Source of the DNA: Mesobacillus campisalis
GTDB taxonomy: Bacteria > Bacillota > Bacilli > Bacillales > Cytobacillaceae
Length of the DNA stretch: 64,000 nt
Direction: 5' to 3'
Assembly: GCF_000986785.1 (NCBI RefSeq)
Contig: NZ_LAYY01000019.1
Coordinates: forward strand, 1 to 64,000
The notes beneath the pieces are model-generated. The model saw only the letters and a list, made by a program, of their open reading frames with translations, was not told the DNA's origin and did not search any database. Within the stretch, counting starts at the first letter, position 1; each line of letters begins with the position of its first letter. A program made the translations under genes and the position numbers. Shown piece after piece: positions 1 to 8,070 of this stretch.

Positions 1-497
1 GGTAACCCGGACAATAGAATAGGGAAATCGGATAATAGAAAGTGCGTAGGCAAATAGAAAAGGAAAATCGGCAAATAGCAGGCGGGAAAGTGCAAATAGA
101 AATGTGATTCCGGACAATAGAGCAGGTAACCCGGACAATAGAATAGGGAAATCGGATAATAGAAAGTGCGTAGGCAAATAGAAAAGGCAAATCGGCAAAT
201 TGAAAGCGGGAAAGTGCAAATAGAAGTGTGGTTCCGGACAATAGAACCGGCAAACCGGACAATAGCAAGTGCGTTGGCAAATAGAAAAGGAAAATCGGCA
301 AATAAAAAGCGGTAAAGTGCAAATAGAAATGTGATTCCGGACAATAGAGCAGGTAACCCGGACAATAGAATAGGGAAATCGGATAATAGAAAGTGCGTAG
401 GCAAATAGAAAAGGAAAATCGGCAAATAGCAGGCGGGAAAGTGCAAATAGAAATGTGATTCCGGACAATAGAGCAGGCAACCCGGACAATAGAATAC
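1..497. repeat. Hierarchical tandem repeat, 124-bp units made of ~21-bp subunits
   Basis: The array starts at or before the window edge. Units beginning GGTAACCCGG or GGCAA(A/C)CCGG start at 1, 125, 249, 352 and 476. The spacings are 124, 124, 103 and 124, so the third unit has lost one 21-bp subunit and the fifth is only a stub. Each full unit holds six subunits of 19-21 bp, each ending in a variant of GG(A/C)(C/A)AATAGAA. Unit copies are nearly identical, whereas subunits within a unit have diverged. That pattern suggests old amplification of the 21-mer and later amplification of the 124-mer. There is no convincing ORF in it, and it lies beyond the terminator of the SDR gene. Confidence 0.9.
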
Positions 498-525
498 ACG
501 TTAACAAACGACCCGGCCCCTAAAC

Positions 526-567
526 AAAAAAAGATCGCCAAATCCTGAGATTTAGCCAATCTTTTTA
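526..567 (-). terminator. Terminator of the SDR gene
   Basis: On the minus strand an imperfect stem (AAAGATTGGCTAAATC paired with GATTTGGCGATCTTT, loop TCAG) is followed by a run of T, just after the SDR stop codon. Confidence 0.75.
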
Positions 568-573
568 TAATAT

Positions 574-1437
574 CTACCCGTTCACAATCGTTCCGCCGTT
601 TATATGGATCGTTTGTCCGCTGACATAGGTTGAATCGTCACTGGCCAGATAAACGTAGGCTGGTGCCAGCTCGTAAGGCTGTCCGGCCCTTCCCATTGGC
701 GAATTGGTGCCAAATTTGGATACCTTCTCGGCGTCGAAAGTGGAAGGAATCAACGGTGTCCAGATTGGGCCGGGCGCGACGCTGTTTACCCTGATTCCCT
801 GCTGGGCAAGGGACATAGCCAGCGAGCGGGTAAATGAAACAATTGCTCCTTTTGTTGCAGAATAATCAATCAGCTGTTCATTTCCTTTATACGCTGTAAT
901 CGATGAAGTATTAATAATGGTGCTTCCTTCTTTAAGGTGCGGGAGAACAGCCTTTGTCAGGTAGAAAATTGAAAAGATATTTGTACGGAAGGTCTTTTCC
1001 ATCTGTTCTGCGGAAATATCCAGCAAGCTTTCCTGCGGATGCTGCTCAGCCGCATTGTTGACCAGGATGTCAATCTTCCCGAATTCCTCAATGGTCCTGT
1101 CGACTGTTTCTTTGCAGAAGCTTTCCCTTCCGACATCTCCGGATATCAGCAGGCATCTTTGGCCCTCCGCTTCAACGAGCTGCTTTGTCTGGCGTGCATC
1201 TTCACTTTCCTCAAGATAGACAATGGCCACATCCGCACCTTCTTTAGCATAATAAATCGCGACTGACTTGCCGATGCCGCTGTCGCCTCCGGTAATAAGG
1301 GCCACCTTGTTTTTAAGTTTGCCTGAACCCTTATAGTTGCTATCCACGGAAATCGGTTCAGGACGCATTTCCTCTTCTGTGCCTGGCTGGTGGTCCTGAT
1401 GCTGTGCCGGAAATCCCTTCTTTTGTTCGTTCGTCAT
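574..1437 (-). CDS. SDR family NAD(P)-dependent oxidoreductase (general stress protein 39-like)
   Basis: This is a 287-residue short-chain dehydrogenase/reductase of the extended-N-terminus group (YdaD/YhdF/YhxC type in B. subtilis). Residues 1-40 are a polar tail rich in Q, H and E. The Rossmann glycine motif TGGDSGIG is at about 49-56, NNAA at about 128, and the catalytic YSATK (Tyr and Lys) near 193-197. The C-terminal SGQTIHINGG is typical of the family. The start was set at an ATG eight bases after GAGGAG rather than at a GTG three codons upstream. The substrate cannot be told from sequence. Homologues in B. subtilis belong to the sigma-B general stress regulon. The upstream DNA has only a weak sigma-B-like match, so stress control is inference. 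Confidence 0.9.
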   Translation of the reverse strand: MTNEQKKGFPAQHQDHQPGTEEEMRPEPISVDSNYKGSGKLKNKVALITGGDSGIGKSVAIYYAKEGADVAIVYLEESEDARQTKQLVEAEGQRCLLISGDVGRESFCKETVDRTIEEFGKIDILVNNAAEQHPQESLLDISAEQMEKTFRTNIFSIFYLTKAVLPHLKEGSTIINTSSITAYKGNEQLIDYSATKGAIVSFTRSLAMSLAQQGIRVNSVAPGPIWTPLIPSTFDAEKVSKFGTNSPMGRAGQPYELAPAYVYLASDDSTYVSGQTIHINGGTIVNG

Positions 1438-1554
1438 TTCCTTCACTCCTCTTTATAGGCTTATCCTTATATTAAATTCCAATTTTTAGAGGAGTTAAAA
1501 CGTGGAAATTTAATGCAAAGAAGCACAGTCCTATGCTGGACTGTGCCTGAAGCA

Positions 1555-2046
1555 TCAGCGGTAATTGACGAATTGGACATCTACGGTCAGGTCGGCTTCC
1601 TTGACGGCAGCGATGATTTTTTGAAGATCGTCCCTGCTTTTGGCGGTTACCCGCACTTGATCGTCCTGTATTTGGCTTTTCACCTTTAAGCCGCTATTTT
1701 TAATAAGAGCGGTAATTTTTTTTGCGTTATCCTTGTCAATTCCGGAAACGAGCTTGGCACGCTGGCGGACGGTTCCGCCTGACGCACCTTCAATCTTTCC
1801 GTAATCCAGGTTCTTGACAGGCACCCCTCGCTTGATGAGTTTGCCTAGGAGGACATCCTTTAATTGTTCAAGCTTGTATTCATCGTCTGAAACGAGGACC
1901 AGCTCTTCCTTGTCCAGGCTGATATCGCTCTTGCTTCCCTTAAAATCATAGCGGGTGCTGATTTCTTTCATGGCGATGTTAATTGCGTTTGTTACTTCGG
2001 AAAACTCTACTTTGGATACAATATCAAATGAACTCTCTTTAGACAT
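1555..2046 (-). CDS. yajQ: YajQ family cyclic di-GMP/nucleotide-binding protein (YitK)
   Basis: The 163-residue product opens with [18 protein letters not shown] and has the usual YajQ length and two-domain ferredoxin-like layout. The [14 protein letters not shown] segment and the C-terminal region near [12 protein letters not shown] are characteristic. Family members bind nucleotides; YajQ of some Gram-negative bacteria binds cyclic di-GMP and acts on transcription. In Bacillus (YitK) the role is not established. It is divergent from cvfB, and the 176 bases between the two genes hold both start regions. The RBS GGAGGTAGGAT precedes the ATG. Confidence 0.93.
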   Translation of the reverse strand: MSKESSFDIVSKVEFSEVTNAINIAMKEISTRYDFKGSKSDISLDKEELVLVSDDEYKLEQLKDVLLGKLIKRGVPVKNLDYGKIEGASGGTVRQRAKLVSGIDKDNAKKITALIKNSGLKVKSQIQDDQVRVTAKSRDDLQKIIAAVKEADLTVDVQFVNYR

Positions 2047-2222
2047 ATCCTACCTCCAAAAACGATTTCTATTGAATCTTAATCTGCAGGCGCAACGAAG
2101 CCTGTCACTCAAACCCCCGCCGCAGTCACGCGGAGGTTTCCCTTTATGGCTTCATTATAGTAAAATATAGCAGTTCAAACAACTTTTCGGTAAGGGTGTT
2201 ATCAATAATAAGGAGGATTGTA

Positions 2223-3092
2223 ATGTCTCTAAATGAATATATAGGTCAGACAGTAGAACTAACAGTAGCTCGCATTTCCGATTTCGGCTATTTTCTCACA
2301 GACGGGGAAGAAGATGTGCTGCTTCACAATAATGAAACAGACAGGGAGCTCCAGGAGGAAGAGAAGGTCATCGTGTTTCTTTATGTTGATTCAAAGGGAA
2401 GGCTGGCAGCAACCACGTCCAATCCTGCTGTCACAGCTGGAACGTACGGCTGGGTTCCGGTCGTGGAATCAGTATCTGGTACAGGGGTGTTCCTGGATAT
2501 CGGGATCAGCAAGGATATATTGCTAGGTAAGGATGACTTGCCGGTCTTGGAATCAGTTTGGCCCAAGAAGGGGGATTTGCTTTATATCACGCTGAGGGTA
2601 AACAGGAATTATTTAATTTATGCCCGATTGGCGAGTGACCAGGTAATCCAGGAAATTTCCAATCATGCAACTAGAAAGGATTTCAATAAAAATGTCCACG
2701 GTCATATTTACCGCACGGCGCGAGTAGGCAGCTGGATGATTACCGCTGAAGGCTATAAAGGATTCATCCATGAGTCGCAGCGAAAAACAGAGCCAAGGCT
2801 TGGGGAGAAAGTGGAAGGCCGGATCATTGATGTCAAGGAAGACGGAACGGTCAATATTTCCCTTCTGCCAAGAAAGCAGGAAGCCCTTGATGAGGATGCG
2901 GTGGTCATCATGGAATACCTCGAATCCCGAAATGGAGCCATGCCATACAGCGACAAAAGCATGGCAGAGGATATTAGCGAGCGTTTCGGTTTAAGCAAAT
3001 CCTCCTTTAAGCGGGCGCTGGGCAGGTTGATGAAAGAGGGAAAAGTGTACCAGGAGGAAGGCTGGACTTATAAAAAAGAAGATAAAAAATAA
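2223..3092 (+). CDS. cvfB: CvfB-like S1 RNA-binding protein (YitL)
   Basis: The 289-residue protein carries tandem S1-type OB-fold domains over about residues 1-215. The blocks ARISDFGYFLTDGEEDVLLH and GKVEGRIIDVKEDGTVNISL show the S1 signature. A C-terminal winged-helix segment (about 225-285) contains MAEDISERFGLSKSSFKRALGRLMK. This layout is that of CvfB of Staphylococcus aureus, an RNA-binding protein that affects virulence gene expression, and of B. subtilis YitL. The start was set at the ATG after ATAAGGAGGATTGTA; an in-frame upstream start lacks an RBS. A strong terminator follows immediately. The RNA targets in bacilli are not known from sequence. Confidence 0.92.
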   Translation: MSLNEYIGQTVELTVARISDFGYFLTDGEEDVLLHNNETDRELQEEEKVIVFLYVDSKGRLAATTSNPAVTAGTYGWVPVVESVSGTGVFLDIGISKDILLGKDDLPVLESVWPKKGDLLYITLRVNRNYLIYARLASDQVIQEISNHATRKDFNKNVHGHIYRTARVGSWMITAEGYKGFIHESQRKTEPRLGEKVEGRIIDVKEDGTVNISLLPRKQEALDEDAVVIMEYLESRNGAMPYSDKSMAEDISERFGLSKSSFKRALGRLMKEGKVYQEEGWTYKKEDKK

Positions 3093-3120
3093 GAGCGGCC
3101 AGATGGCCGCTCTTATTTTT
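3091..3120 (+). terminator. Rho-independent terminator of cvfB
   Basis: The stem AAGAGCGGCC / GGCCGCTCTT with loop AGAT is followed by ATTTTT. It also abuts the stop codon of the convergent small gene and may serve both. Confidence 0.9.
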
Positions 3121-3251
3121 TATAAATGATCGGTTTTCTTGGAATACTGATTCTTCCCGGCTTTTCGGTTCTTCTCAGCCAGCATGTTTTTTTCGTGGCG
3201 GAAAGCATTGTTGTCCTGCGCTTTTTTGTCATTGTCAGAAGTATGAGGCAT
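3120..3251 (-). CDS. DUF3941 family small protein
   Basis: This 43-residue, highly polar and basic protein starts MPHTSDNDKKAQDNNAFRHE and ends KAGKNQYSKKTDHL. It matches my recollection of the DUF3941 family of Bacillaceae (conserved RHEKNM, KAGKNQYSKKTDHL). The RBS AAAGGAGAG stands 8 bases before the ATG. No membrane segment or cysteine is present. Function is unknown; composition suggests a small soluble, possibly disordered, protein. It is convergent with cvfB. Confidence 0.8.
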   Translation of the reverse strand: MPHTSDNDKKAQDNNAFRHEKNMLAEKNRKAGKNQYSKKTDHL

Positions 3252-3354
3252 AACGGCTTCTCTCCTTTATAAGTTATTCTACAGGTTAGATTGCCTAAAC
3301 TTGACCAACAGTATACAAAGACAGCCTGCCGCAAATAGGGCAGGCTGTTGGTAG

Positions 3355-4212
3355 TTATGGAAGTTCATTTAAAAAGAAAATCGAAATGGTCCCGGGGCCG
3401 GTATGGGAGCCAATAGCCGCACCAATCGGGCTTATGAAAATTTCGGGTGTGCCAAACTCCTTGGCTATCAGTTCCTTCATTTCCAATGCTGTTGTCTCAT
3501 CATCCGCATGGCTTATCGCAACCATTTGGGAATCCAGGGATGTTCCACGCTCATGCACCAGTTCAATGATCCTCCGAAGCAGTTTTTTTCTGCCGCGTAT
3601 CTTTTCTAGAGGAACAAGCTTCCCATCTTCCACATTGAGCAATGGCTTGATATTCAGAAGTCCGCCCAGAAAAGCAGAGGCCCTGGAGACACGCCCTCCC
3701 TTTGCGAGATGGTCCAAATCATCGACAGAAAATAAATGTTCCATATGCTGGGCCATGAAGACTGCATCGTTGACAATCTCTTCTTTCGATTTTCCAGCCT
3801 GGGCCGCCTTTACGGCTTCCATGACAACGAGACCGCATCCAAGTGAGGCACATTTTGTATCGATAATGGATAAATCGAAATCCGGGTATTCTTCCTTTAC
3901 CTGTTCGGAAATCATGACAGCGGTTTGGTAGGTACCGGACAGCTGTGAGGAAAACGCTATGTATATCCCTTGCTCCTTGTTGACGGCCATCTCCGTAAAT
4001 GCCTCTTTAAAGCCGGCAGGGGAGGCCTGTGACGTCTTCGGGAGATTCCCGGAACGGATTTTATCGTATACTTCCTGAGGCTGGATGGTTCTTAGGTCCT
4101 CATACTCTTTACCATCAATATGGACCTTTAGCGGGAATAATGTAACATCGTTTTGTTCAAAAAACTCGAGGGGCAAATCGCTTGCACTGTCTGCCAGAAT
4201 TTTCACTCCCAT
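3355..4212 (-). CDS. DegV family fatty-acid-binding protein (YitS type)
   Basis: The 285-residue DegV-family protein begins MGVKILADSASDLP, the family's N-terminal signature, and contains FSSQLSGTYQTA, SVDDLDHLAKGGRVSRA and the C-terminal IGAAIGSHTGPGTISIFF. DegV proteins bind a long-chain fatty acid. In staphylococci the FakB homologues present it to the kinase FakA for phosphorylation and use in phospholipid synthesis. No kinase gene is adjacent here. The gene is divergent from the yitT-like gene, as in B. subtilis. Confidence 0.93.
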   Translation of the reverse strand: MGVKILADSASDLPLEFFEQNDVTLFPLKVHIDGKEYEDLRTIQPQEVYDKIRSGNLPKTSQASPAGFKEAFTEMAVNKEQGIYIAFSSQLSGTYQTAVMISEQVKEEYPDFDLSIIDTKCASLGCGLVVMEAVKAAQAGKSKEEIVNDAVFMAQHMEHLFSVDDLDHLAKGGRVSRASAFLGGLLNIKPLLNVEDGKLVPLEKIRGRKKLLRRIIELVHERGTSLDSQMVAISHADDETTALEMKELIAKEFGTPEIFISPIGAAIGSHTGPGTISIFFLNELP

Positions 4213-4339
4213 AAAAAATCACCCTCTTTCTCGCTCTATATGATTTTAGTTTAGCCTCTAACCGGGAAAAACACAATTGGAAGTACTGAAAACAGGGTAA
4301 ATGGGGAAAAACAAGCAAAACTAGCTAAGGAGGTCTAAG

Positions 4340-5182
4340 ATGGTCTGGCTACATACAAAGAAATTTTTTATAGTCCTTATTGGTGCGATATTAAATGCGA
4401 TAGCCATGAACTTCTTTTTAATCCCGGCCAATGTCTATGCAAGTGGCTTTACTGGTGTCGCACAGCTGATATCAAGCATCCTGGGTGAATTCGCTCCTTT
4501 CCAGCTATCAACGGGGATATTGCTTTTTATATTAAATGTACCTGTTACCATTTTAGCCTGGAAAAAGGTAGGGAGATCGTTCACTGTCTATAGTTTCTTA
4601 TCCGTGGTTCTTATGTCATTTTTTCTAGAGGCCATCCCTATCAGACATGTATCAGAAGACATTATGCTGAATGCCGTATTTGGAGGCGTGATTGCGGCAA
4701 TAGGGGTTGGTATTACATTAAAGTGGGGAGCGTCCACGGGTGGGATGGATATTGTGGCCATGGTCCTTTCGAGAAGCAATGATCGTCCTGTAGGTAATTA
4801 TTTTTTCACATTGAACAGTCTGATAATTGTTACGGCCGGCTTTTTATATGGCTGGGAAAAAGCCTTGTACACTCTTGTCCAGCTGTACGCTTCAACAAGA
4901 GTGATTGATGCCATCCATACAAGGCATGAAAAGCTAACGGCAATGATTATAACGAAAAAGGCCGCCGAGCTGAAAAAGGCCATCCACAGCAAACTGGTGC
5001 GGGGGATTACGTCGATCCCGGCTAAAGGCGGATATACGAATGATGATAAGAACATCTTGCTGATCGTTATTACTCGCTATGAGCTTTATGATCTTGAACG
5101 GACAATAAAAGAGGTCGATCCCCAGGCTTTTACGAATATCATAGAAACATCCGGGATCTATGGATTTTTTAGAAAAGAATAA
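4340..5182 (+). CDS. yitT: YitT family membrane protein (DUF161/DUF2179)
   Basis: The 280-residue protein has about five N-terminal hydrophobic segments (residues ~10-180: FFIVLIGAILNAIAMNFF, FQLSTGILLFILNVPVTIL, VYSFLSVVLMSFFL, GGVIAAIGVGITLKWG, YFFTLNSLIIVTAGFLYG). A soluble C-terminal DUF2179 domain with RGITSIPAKGGYTNDDKNILLIVI and TSGIYGFFRKE follows. This is the standard YitT architecture. Function is unknown; the C-terminal domain resembles small regulatory ligand-binding domains. RBS AAGGAGGTCTAAG. The BsuPI-like gene starts 17 bases after its stop, so the two are probably co-transcribed. Confidence 0.9.
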   Translation: MVWLHTKKFFIVLIGAILNAIAMNFFLIPANVYASGFTGVAQLISSILGEFAPFQLSTGILLFILNVPVTILAWKKVGRSFTVYSFLSVVLMSFFLEAIPIRHVSEDIMLNAVFGGVIAAIGVGITLKWGASTGGMDIVAMVLSRSNDRPVGNYFFTLNSLIIVTAGFLYGWEKALYTLVQLYASTRVIDAIHTRHEKLTAMIITKKAAELKKAIHSKLVRGITSIPAKGGYTNDDKNILLIVITRYELYDLERTIKEVDPQAFTNIIETSGIYGFFRKE

Positions 5183-5199
5183 GCCCAGTGAGGTGCACA

Positions 5200-5961
5200 A
5201 TGAAGAAGTTCAGTTTTTTTCTTGTTTTTTTAGTGCTTGTCTCCAGTCCATTATGGACCATGGGAGCAGAGTCTGCGGACAATGGCCCTGATCTTCATTT
5301 TTTTGTTGAACCGATTGCAGGACCGGAAAAGGTCACATTTGAACTAGTCCTCAGAAATGGGGGCAGTACGCACCGGGAACTGGAATTTCCAAGCGCCCAG
5401 CTGTATGAGATTCAGGTGAAAGACAGAAGCGGGAAGGAGCTATACCGCTATTCATCAGGAAAAACCTTTGCCCAAGCTCTGCAGAAAGTGAGACTCGCCC
5501 CCGGGGAGACGATTTCCTGGAAGGAAACATGGGATTATCAGGGGGAAACCGGAAGGATACCTGAAGGGGAATATAAGGTTATGGCAGAGCTAAAGGCTAA
5601 TAAGGCCAATTCTAAACAGCTTAAACCTTTGGTGGACGAAAAGGAGATGTTTGTCCCCAACGAGAACCTTATTTTCCGGCAGATAACAGCCAGCGGAAAG
5701 AAAGGCGTATATAAGGTGGCAGGAAGCATACGACCGGGAGCTGGCCATTTTTTCTATACTGTGGAGGATGGACATCATGAACAAATTGGAGAAACAAAGG
5801 TGGAAGTAGAAGGAGGGGGAGATTGGCAAGCATTTTCGCTAGAGATTAAAATACCAGCGGAGGAACTCCCCGAGAGTGGAACACTTATCCTGCATCTTTA
5901 CGAACGGAGCCAGGAAGGAAGCATCATCCATGGCTATCCGGTCATTCTCGAGAGGTTTTGA
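5200..5961 (+). CDS. ipi: BsuPI-related proteinase inhibitor domain protein, exported
   Basis: The 253-residue protein begins with a signal peptide (basic MKK, hydrophobic FSFFLVFLVLVSSPLW, then MGAESA). The following ~120 residues match the BsuPI fold: LELVLRNGG-like strand, YEIQVKDRSGKELYRYSSGKTFAQAL, APGETISWKETWDYQG and PEGEYKVMAEL. B. subtilis ipi sits in the same position after yitT, but that protein is intracellular and about 119 residues long. This one is longer, with a second beta-rich domain (about 150-253). It is therefore probably an exported or surface relative, and inhibition of the intracellular serine protease should not be assumed. The start is the ATG after GAGGTGCACA. Confidence 0.8.
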   Translation: MKKFSFFLVFLVLVSSPLWTMGAESADNGPDLHFFVEPIAGPEKVTFELVLRNGGSTHRELEFPSAQLYEIQVKDRSGKELYRYSSGKTFAQALQKVRLAPGETISWKETWDYQGETGRIPEGEYKVMAELKANKANSKQLKPLVDEKEMFVPNENLIFRQITASGKKGVYKVAGSIRPGAGHFFYTVEDGHHEQIGETKVEVEGGGDWQAFSLEIKIPAEELPESGTLILHLYERSQEGSIIHGYPVILERF

Positions 5962-5965
5962 ACTC

Positions 5966-5995
5966 AAAAAGGCTGACACCGAGGTGTCAGCCTTT
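5966..5995. terminator. Bidirectional terminator between ipi and the DUF3813 gene
   Basis: A near-perfect stem AAAGGCTGACACC / GGTGTCAGCCTTT with A and T tracts on either side lies between the two convergent genes. Confidence 0.88.
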
Positions 5996-6001
5996 CTGGG
6001 C

Positions 6002-6193
6002 TTACTGATGGTTCTTTATGGAATCAAGCTCGTCTTGATATTGGTGCAGCTGCTGCTTTTCTGCAAGACTAGAATTGGCGAAAGCCGAAGAAAGGGCATT
6101 TTCGGCGCGGGAAATGGCAGCCTGCTGTCCAGTCCCAGCCTCCTGGGCGATTTTCACGGCTTCCCTGGCTTCCTGAAAGAGGCGATTGCCCAT
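6002..6193 (-). CDS. DUF3813 family small protein
   Basis: This 63-residue protein starts MGNRLFQEAREAVKIAQEAG and is rich in Ala, Glu and Gln with a heptad-like pattern, so it is probably all helical. It fits the DUF3813 family found beside yitU in Bacillaceae. The start was chosen at the ATG 7 bases after GGAGGGG; that RBS lies inside the end of the upstream small gene. The upstream stop and this ATG are separated by one base, so the two are very likely translationally coupled. Function is unknown. Confidence 0.82.
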   Translation of the reverse strand: MGNRLFQEAREAVKIAQEAGTGQQAAISRAENALSSAFANSSLAEKQQLHQYQDELDSIKNHQ

Positions 6194-6194
6194 C

Positions 6195-6341
6195 CTATAT
6201 CCCCTCCTGCTGGTGTCCGTTTGCCATTTTTCTTGCTTCAGCTTCAGCATAAGTGGTATGGTACGGGATTCGAGCGTCATGTCTGAAGACACTGTCAGTT
6301 CCTTGCTTTACAAAACGCTTGGACTTATTCGATTTTCCCAT
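6195..6341 (-). CDS. Small basic protein upstream of DUF3813 gene
   Basis: A 48-codon ORF (MGKSNKSKRFVKQGTDSVFR..., ending KMANGHQQEGI) starts 5 bases after GGAGGGG, a strong RBS. It ends one base before the DUF3813 start. The N-terminus is lysine-rich and the middle holds RIPYHTYAEAEARKMANG. I do not recognise a named family. The RBS, the tight coupling and the lack of other coding potential on this stretch argue it is real. The operon would be this gene followed by the DUF3813 gene. Confidence 0.7.
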   Translation of the reverse strand: MGKSNKSKRFVKQGTDSVFRHDARIPYHTTYAEAEARKMANGHQQEGI

Positions 6342-6463
6342 TCTTACCCCTCCATTCAAGTATCCGAGCATGATATGAAACAGGATGCTGATCTGCCTGT
6401 TTCAATTTTAGTATGCTCAAAATTTCGGGGGAAACTATTGGCGATAAATGCAAATACGTTTTT

Positions 6464-7282
6464 TTAAAGTGCCCTTAGATTCAAAAGGTCGTTCAGGTAC
6501 ACACCGATGCCATCCTCTTCATTGGACAGGGTCACTTCATTGGCAATGTTCTTCACTGCATCAATTCCGTTCCCCATTGCGATGCCGCGACCGGCATATT
6601 CAAGCATATCAAGGTCATTGTCTTCGTCTCCGAATGCTATGATTCGTTCAGCCGGGATATTAAAATAGTCGGAAGCCTTCTTAAGCCCGACGGCTTTATT
6701 CAGTCCGTATTTAACGATTTCAATTACGTGCCATGGAGCTGCCCAGCTGCGATGGTCGATCACTTCGGCATGGACGTCCGATAGGTGGGCACGAATGGAG
6801 CTCAATTGTTCCTCCTCCGTATGGATCAGCATGCTGGTCGGCGATTTTTTCAGGAATTTGCGCAGGTCACCCGTGGTGATGCTTGGATCGCCAAACCCAA
6901 AGAGGTCAATCAGTTTTTCATCATGGTAATGAAAATAGACATCGTCAATCACTTCGGCGATGATGTTATGAAATTTAAAGGATTCCAAAGCCTCGACTAT
7001 ATCCTTTGCAACATTAATGGACAGCGGTGAATGGTGCACTCCCCAGCTTTGGTCAAGCGGATGGTGGATGAAAGCCCCGTTGAAGTTGACAATCGGAGTA
7101 TCGAGCTCCAGCTCATGGTAATACATTTCGCTGGAGCGGAAAGGCCTGCCAGTTGCAATCATGACAATATGGCCTTGCTCCCTGGCTTTCTGAATGACTT
7201 TCTTGTTATTCTCCGAAATTGTTTTATCATCTTTTAACAGCGTGCCATCCAAATCAAGGGCGATTAAATGTTTTTCAGACAT
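6464..7282 (-). CDS. yitU: Cof-type HAD-IIB phosphatase, YitU
   Basis: The 272-residue protein belongs to the HAD superfamily, Cof subfamily. Motif I DLDGTLL is at residues 10-16, motif II near MIATGRPF, motif III at the GLKKASDYF lysine region, and motif IV GDEDNDLDML close to the C-terminus. B. subtilis YitU dephosphorylates 5-amino-6-(5-phosphoribitylamino)uracil-5'-phosphate in riboflavin synthesis and can hydrolyse FMN. The same activity is likely here from position and similarity but is not proved. RBS AAAGGAGTTCTCT. A 240-base gap separates it from the divergent yitW. Confidence 0.9.
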   Translation of the reverse strand: MSEKHLIALDLDGTLLKDDKTISENNKKVIQKAREQGHIVMIATGRPFRSSEMYYHELELDTPIVNFNGAFIHHPLDQSWGVHHSPLSINVAKDIVEALESFKFHNIIAEVIDDVYFHYHDEKLIDLFGFGDPSITTGDLRKFLKKSPTSMLIHTEEEQLSSIRAHLSDVHAEVIDHRSWAAPWHVIEIVKYGLNKAVGLKKASDYFNIPAERIIAFGDEDNDLDMLEYAGRGIAMGNGIDAVKNIANEVTLSNEEDGIGVYLNDLLNLRAL

Positions 7283-7519
7283 AGAGAACTCCTTTAGGAC
7301 CAGATTTTTATTAGTATATAGAATTTACCAAAATGAATGCCAAAGATTGGACATACTCTTGATATTCCCCTCAGTTGGCCAAAACCTAAACAATATATTC
7401 ATGTTGCCTATATAACCATTTTACATATTAATTGTGAAAAAATCATTCAGGACATGTTAAAGAAAGGAGAGAGGGTATGTTAACATAGAGATTGTAAAAG
7501 AAATAAAGGAGTGATCGAT

Positions 7520-7831
7520 GTGGATCAGGATTTAAAAGACAGCATCATGGGTGCATTGGAAATGGTCGTTGACCCGGAACTGGGAGTGGATATCGTCAAC
7601 CTTGGCCTTGTCTATGATGTTGAGCTCGATGATGAAGGAAAAGCGACGGTCACAATGACACTGACCTCAATGGGGTGTCCGCTGGCGGGAACGATTGTTG
7701 ACCAGGTTAAGCACGCCTTGTCCGATCTTCCTGAAGTGAAGGATACGGAAGTGAACATCGTTTTCAATCCTCCGTGGTCAAAAGATATGATGTCACGTTA
7801 TGCGAAAATCGCACTGGGAGTCAGGGATTAA
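7520..7831 (+). CDS. yitW: MIP18/DUF59 family Fe-S assembly factor, YitW (SufT-like)
   Basis: The 103-residue single-domain DUF59 protein has VDPELGVDIVNLGLVYDVEL and the conserved cysteine in TSMGCPLAG, followed by VDQVKHAL and NPPWSKDMMS. DUF59 proteins act in Fe-S cluster maturation and transfer. The start was set at GTG 8 bases after AAAGGAG; an upstream in-frame GTG overlaps the RBS. A strong terminator follows. In B. subtilis the gene precedes yitY/yitZ and argC; here the anaerobic block begins right after it. Confidence 0.9.
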   Translation: MDQDLKDSIMGALEMVVDPELGVDIVNLGLVYDVELDDEGKATVTMTLTSMGCPLAGTIVDQVKHALSDLPEVKDTEVNIVFNPPWSKDMMSRYAKIALGVRD

Positions 7832-7849
7832 TCCTAATTCCCGCGGATA

Positions 7850-7885
7850 AGAAAAACGCCTGGAGATGCCTCCAGGCGTTTTTCT
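7850..7885 (+). terminator. Terminator of yitW
   Basis: The stem AAAAACGCCTGGAG / CTCCAGGCGTTTTT has a four-base loop ATGC. Confidence 0.92.
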
Positions 7886-8070
7886 GTTGATATGAATTGT
7901 TTTACCGTTGAAGCCAAATGGGCCCAAGAATTGTGAATAAATTTTGACGGAGATTGTTACGAAATTGTGTATTGTACCAGAGGTTTACTCTATAGTCAAA
8001 TTCCCTATGTTACTATTACCTCAGTTAAACAAATAGCACTTAAAACCTATATTAACAGGGGGAATACACA

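Noticed and set aside
1-497. Possible CRISPR array
   Set aside because: The units are contiguous tandem copies with no unique spacers, and no cas gene is in the window.
7455-7478. Sigma-B promoter for yitW (TGTTAA-N12-GGGTAT)
   Set aside because: The -35 matches poorly and the GGGTAT also belongs to the palindrome TATGTTAACATA; too weak to annotate.
7932-7947. Fnr box upstream of narK
   Set aside because: TGTGAATAAATTTTGA has only one good arm, and its distance to TATAGT at 7991 does not match the other four sites.
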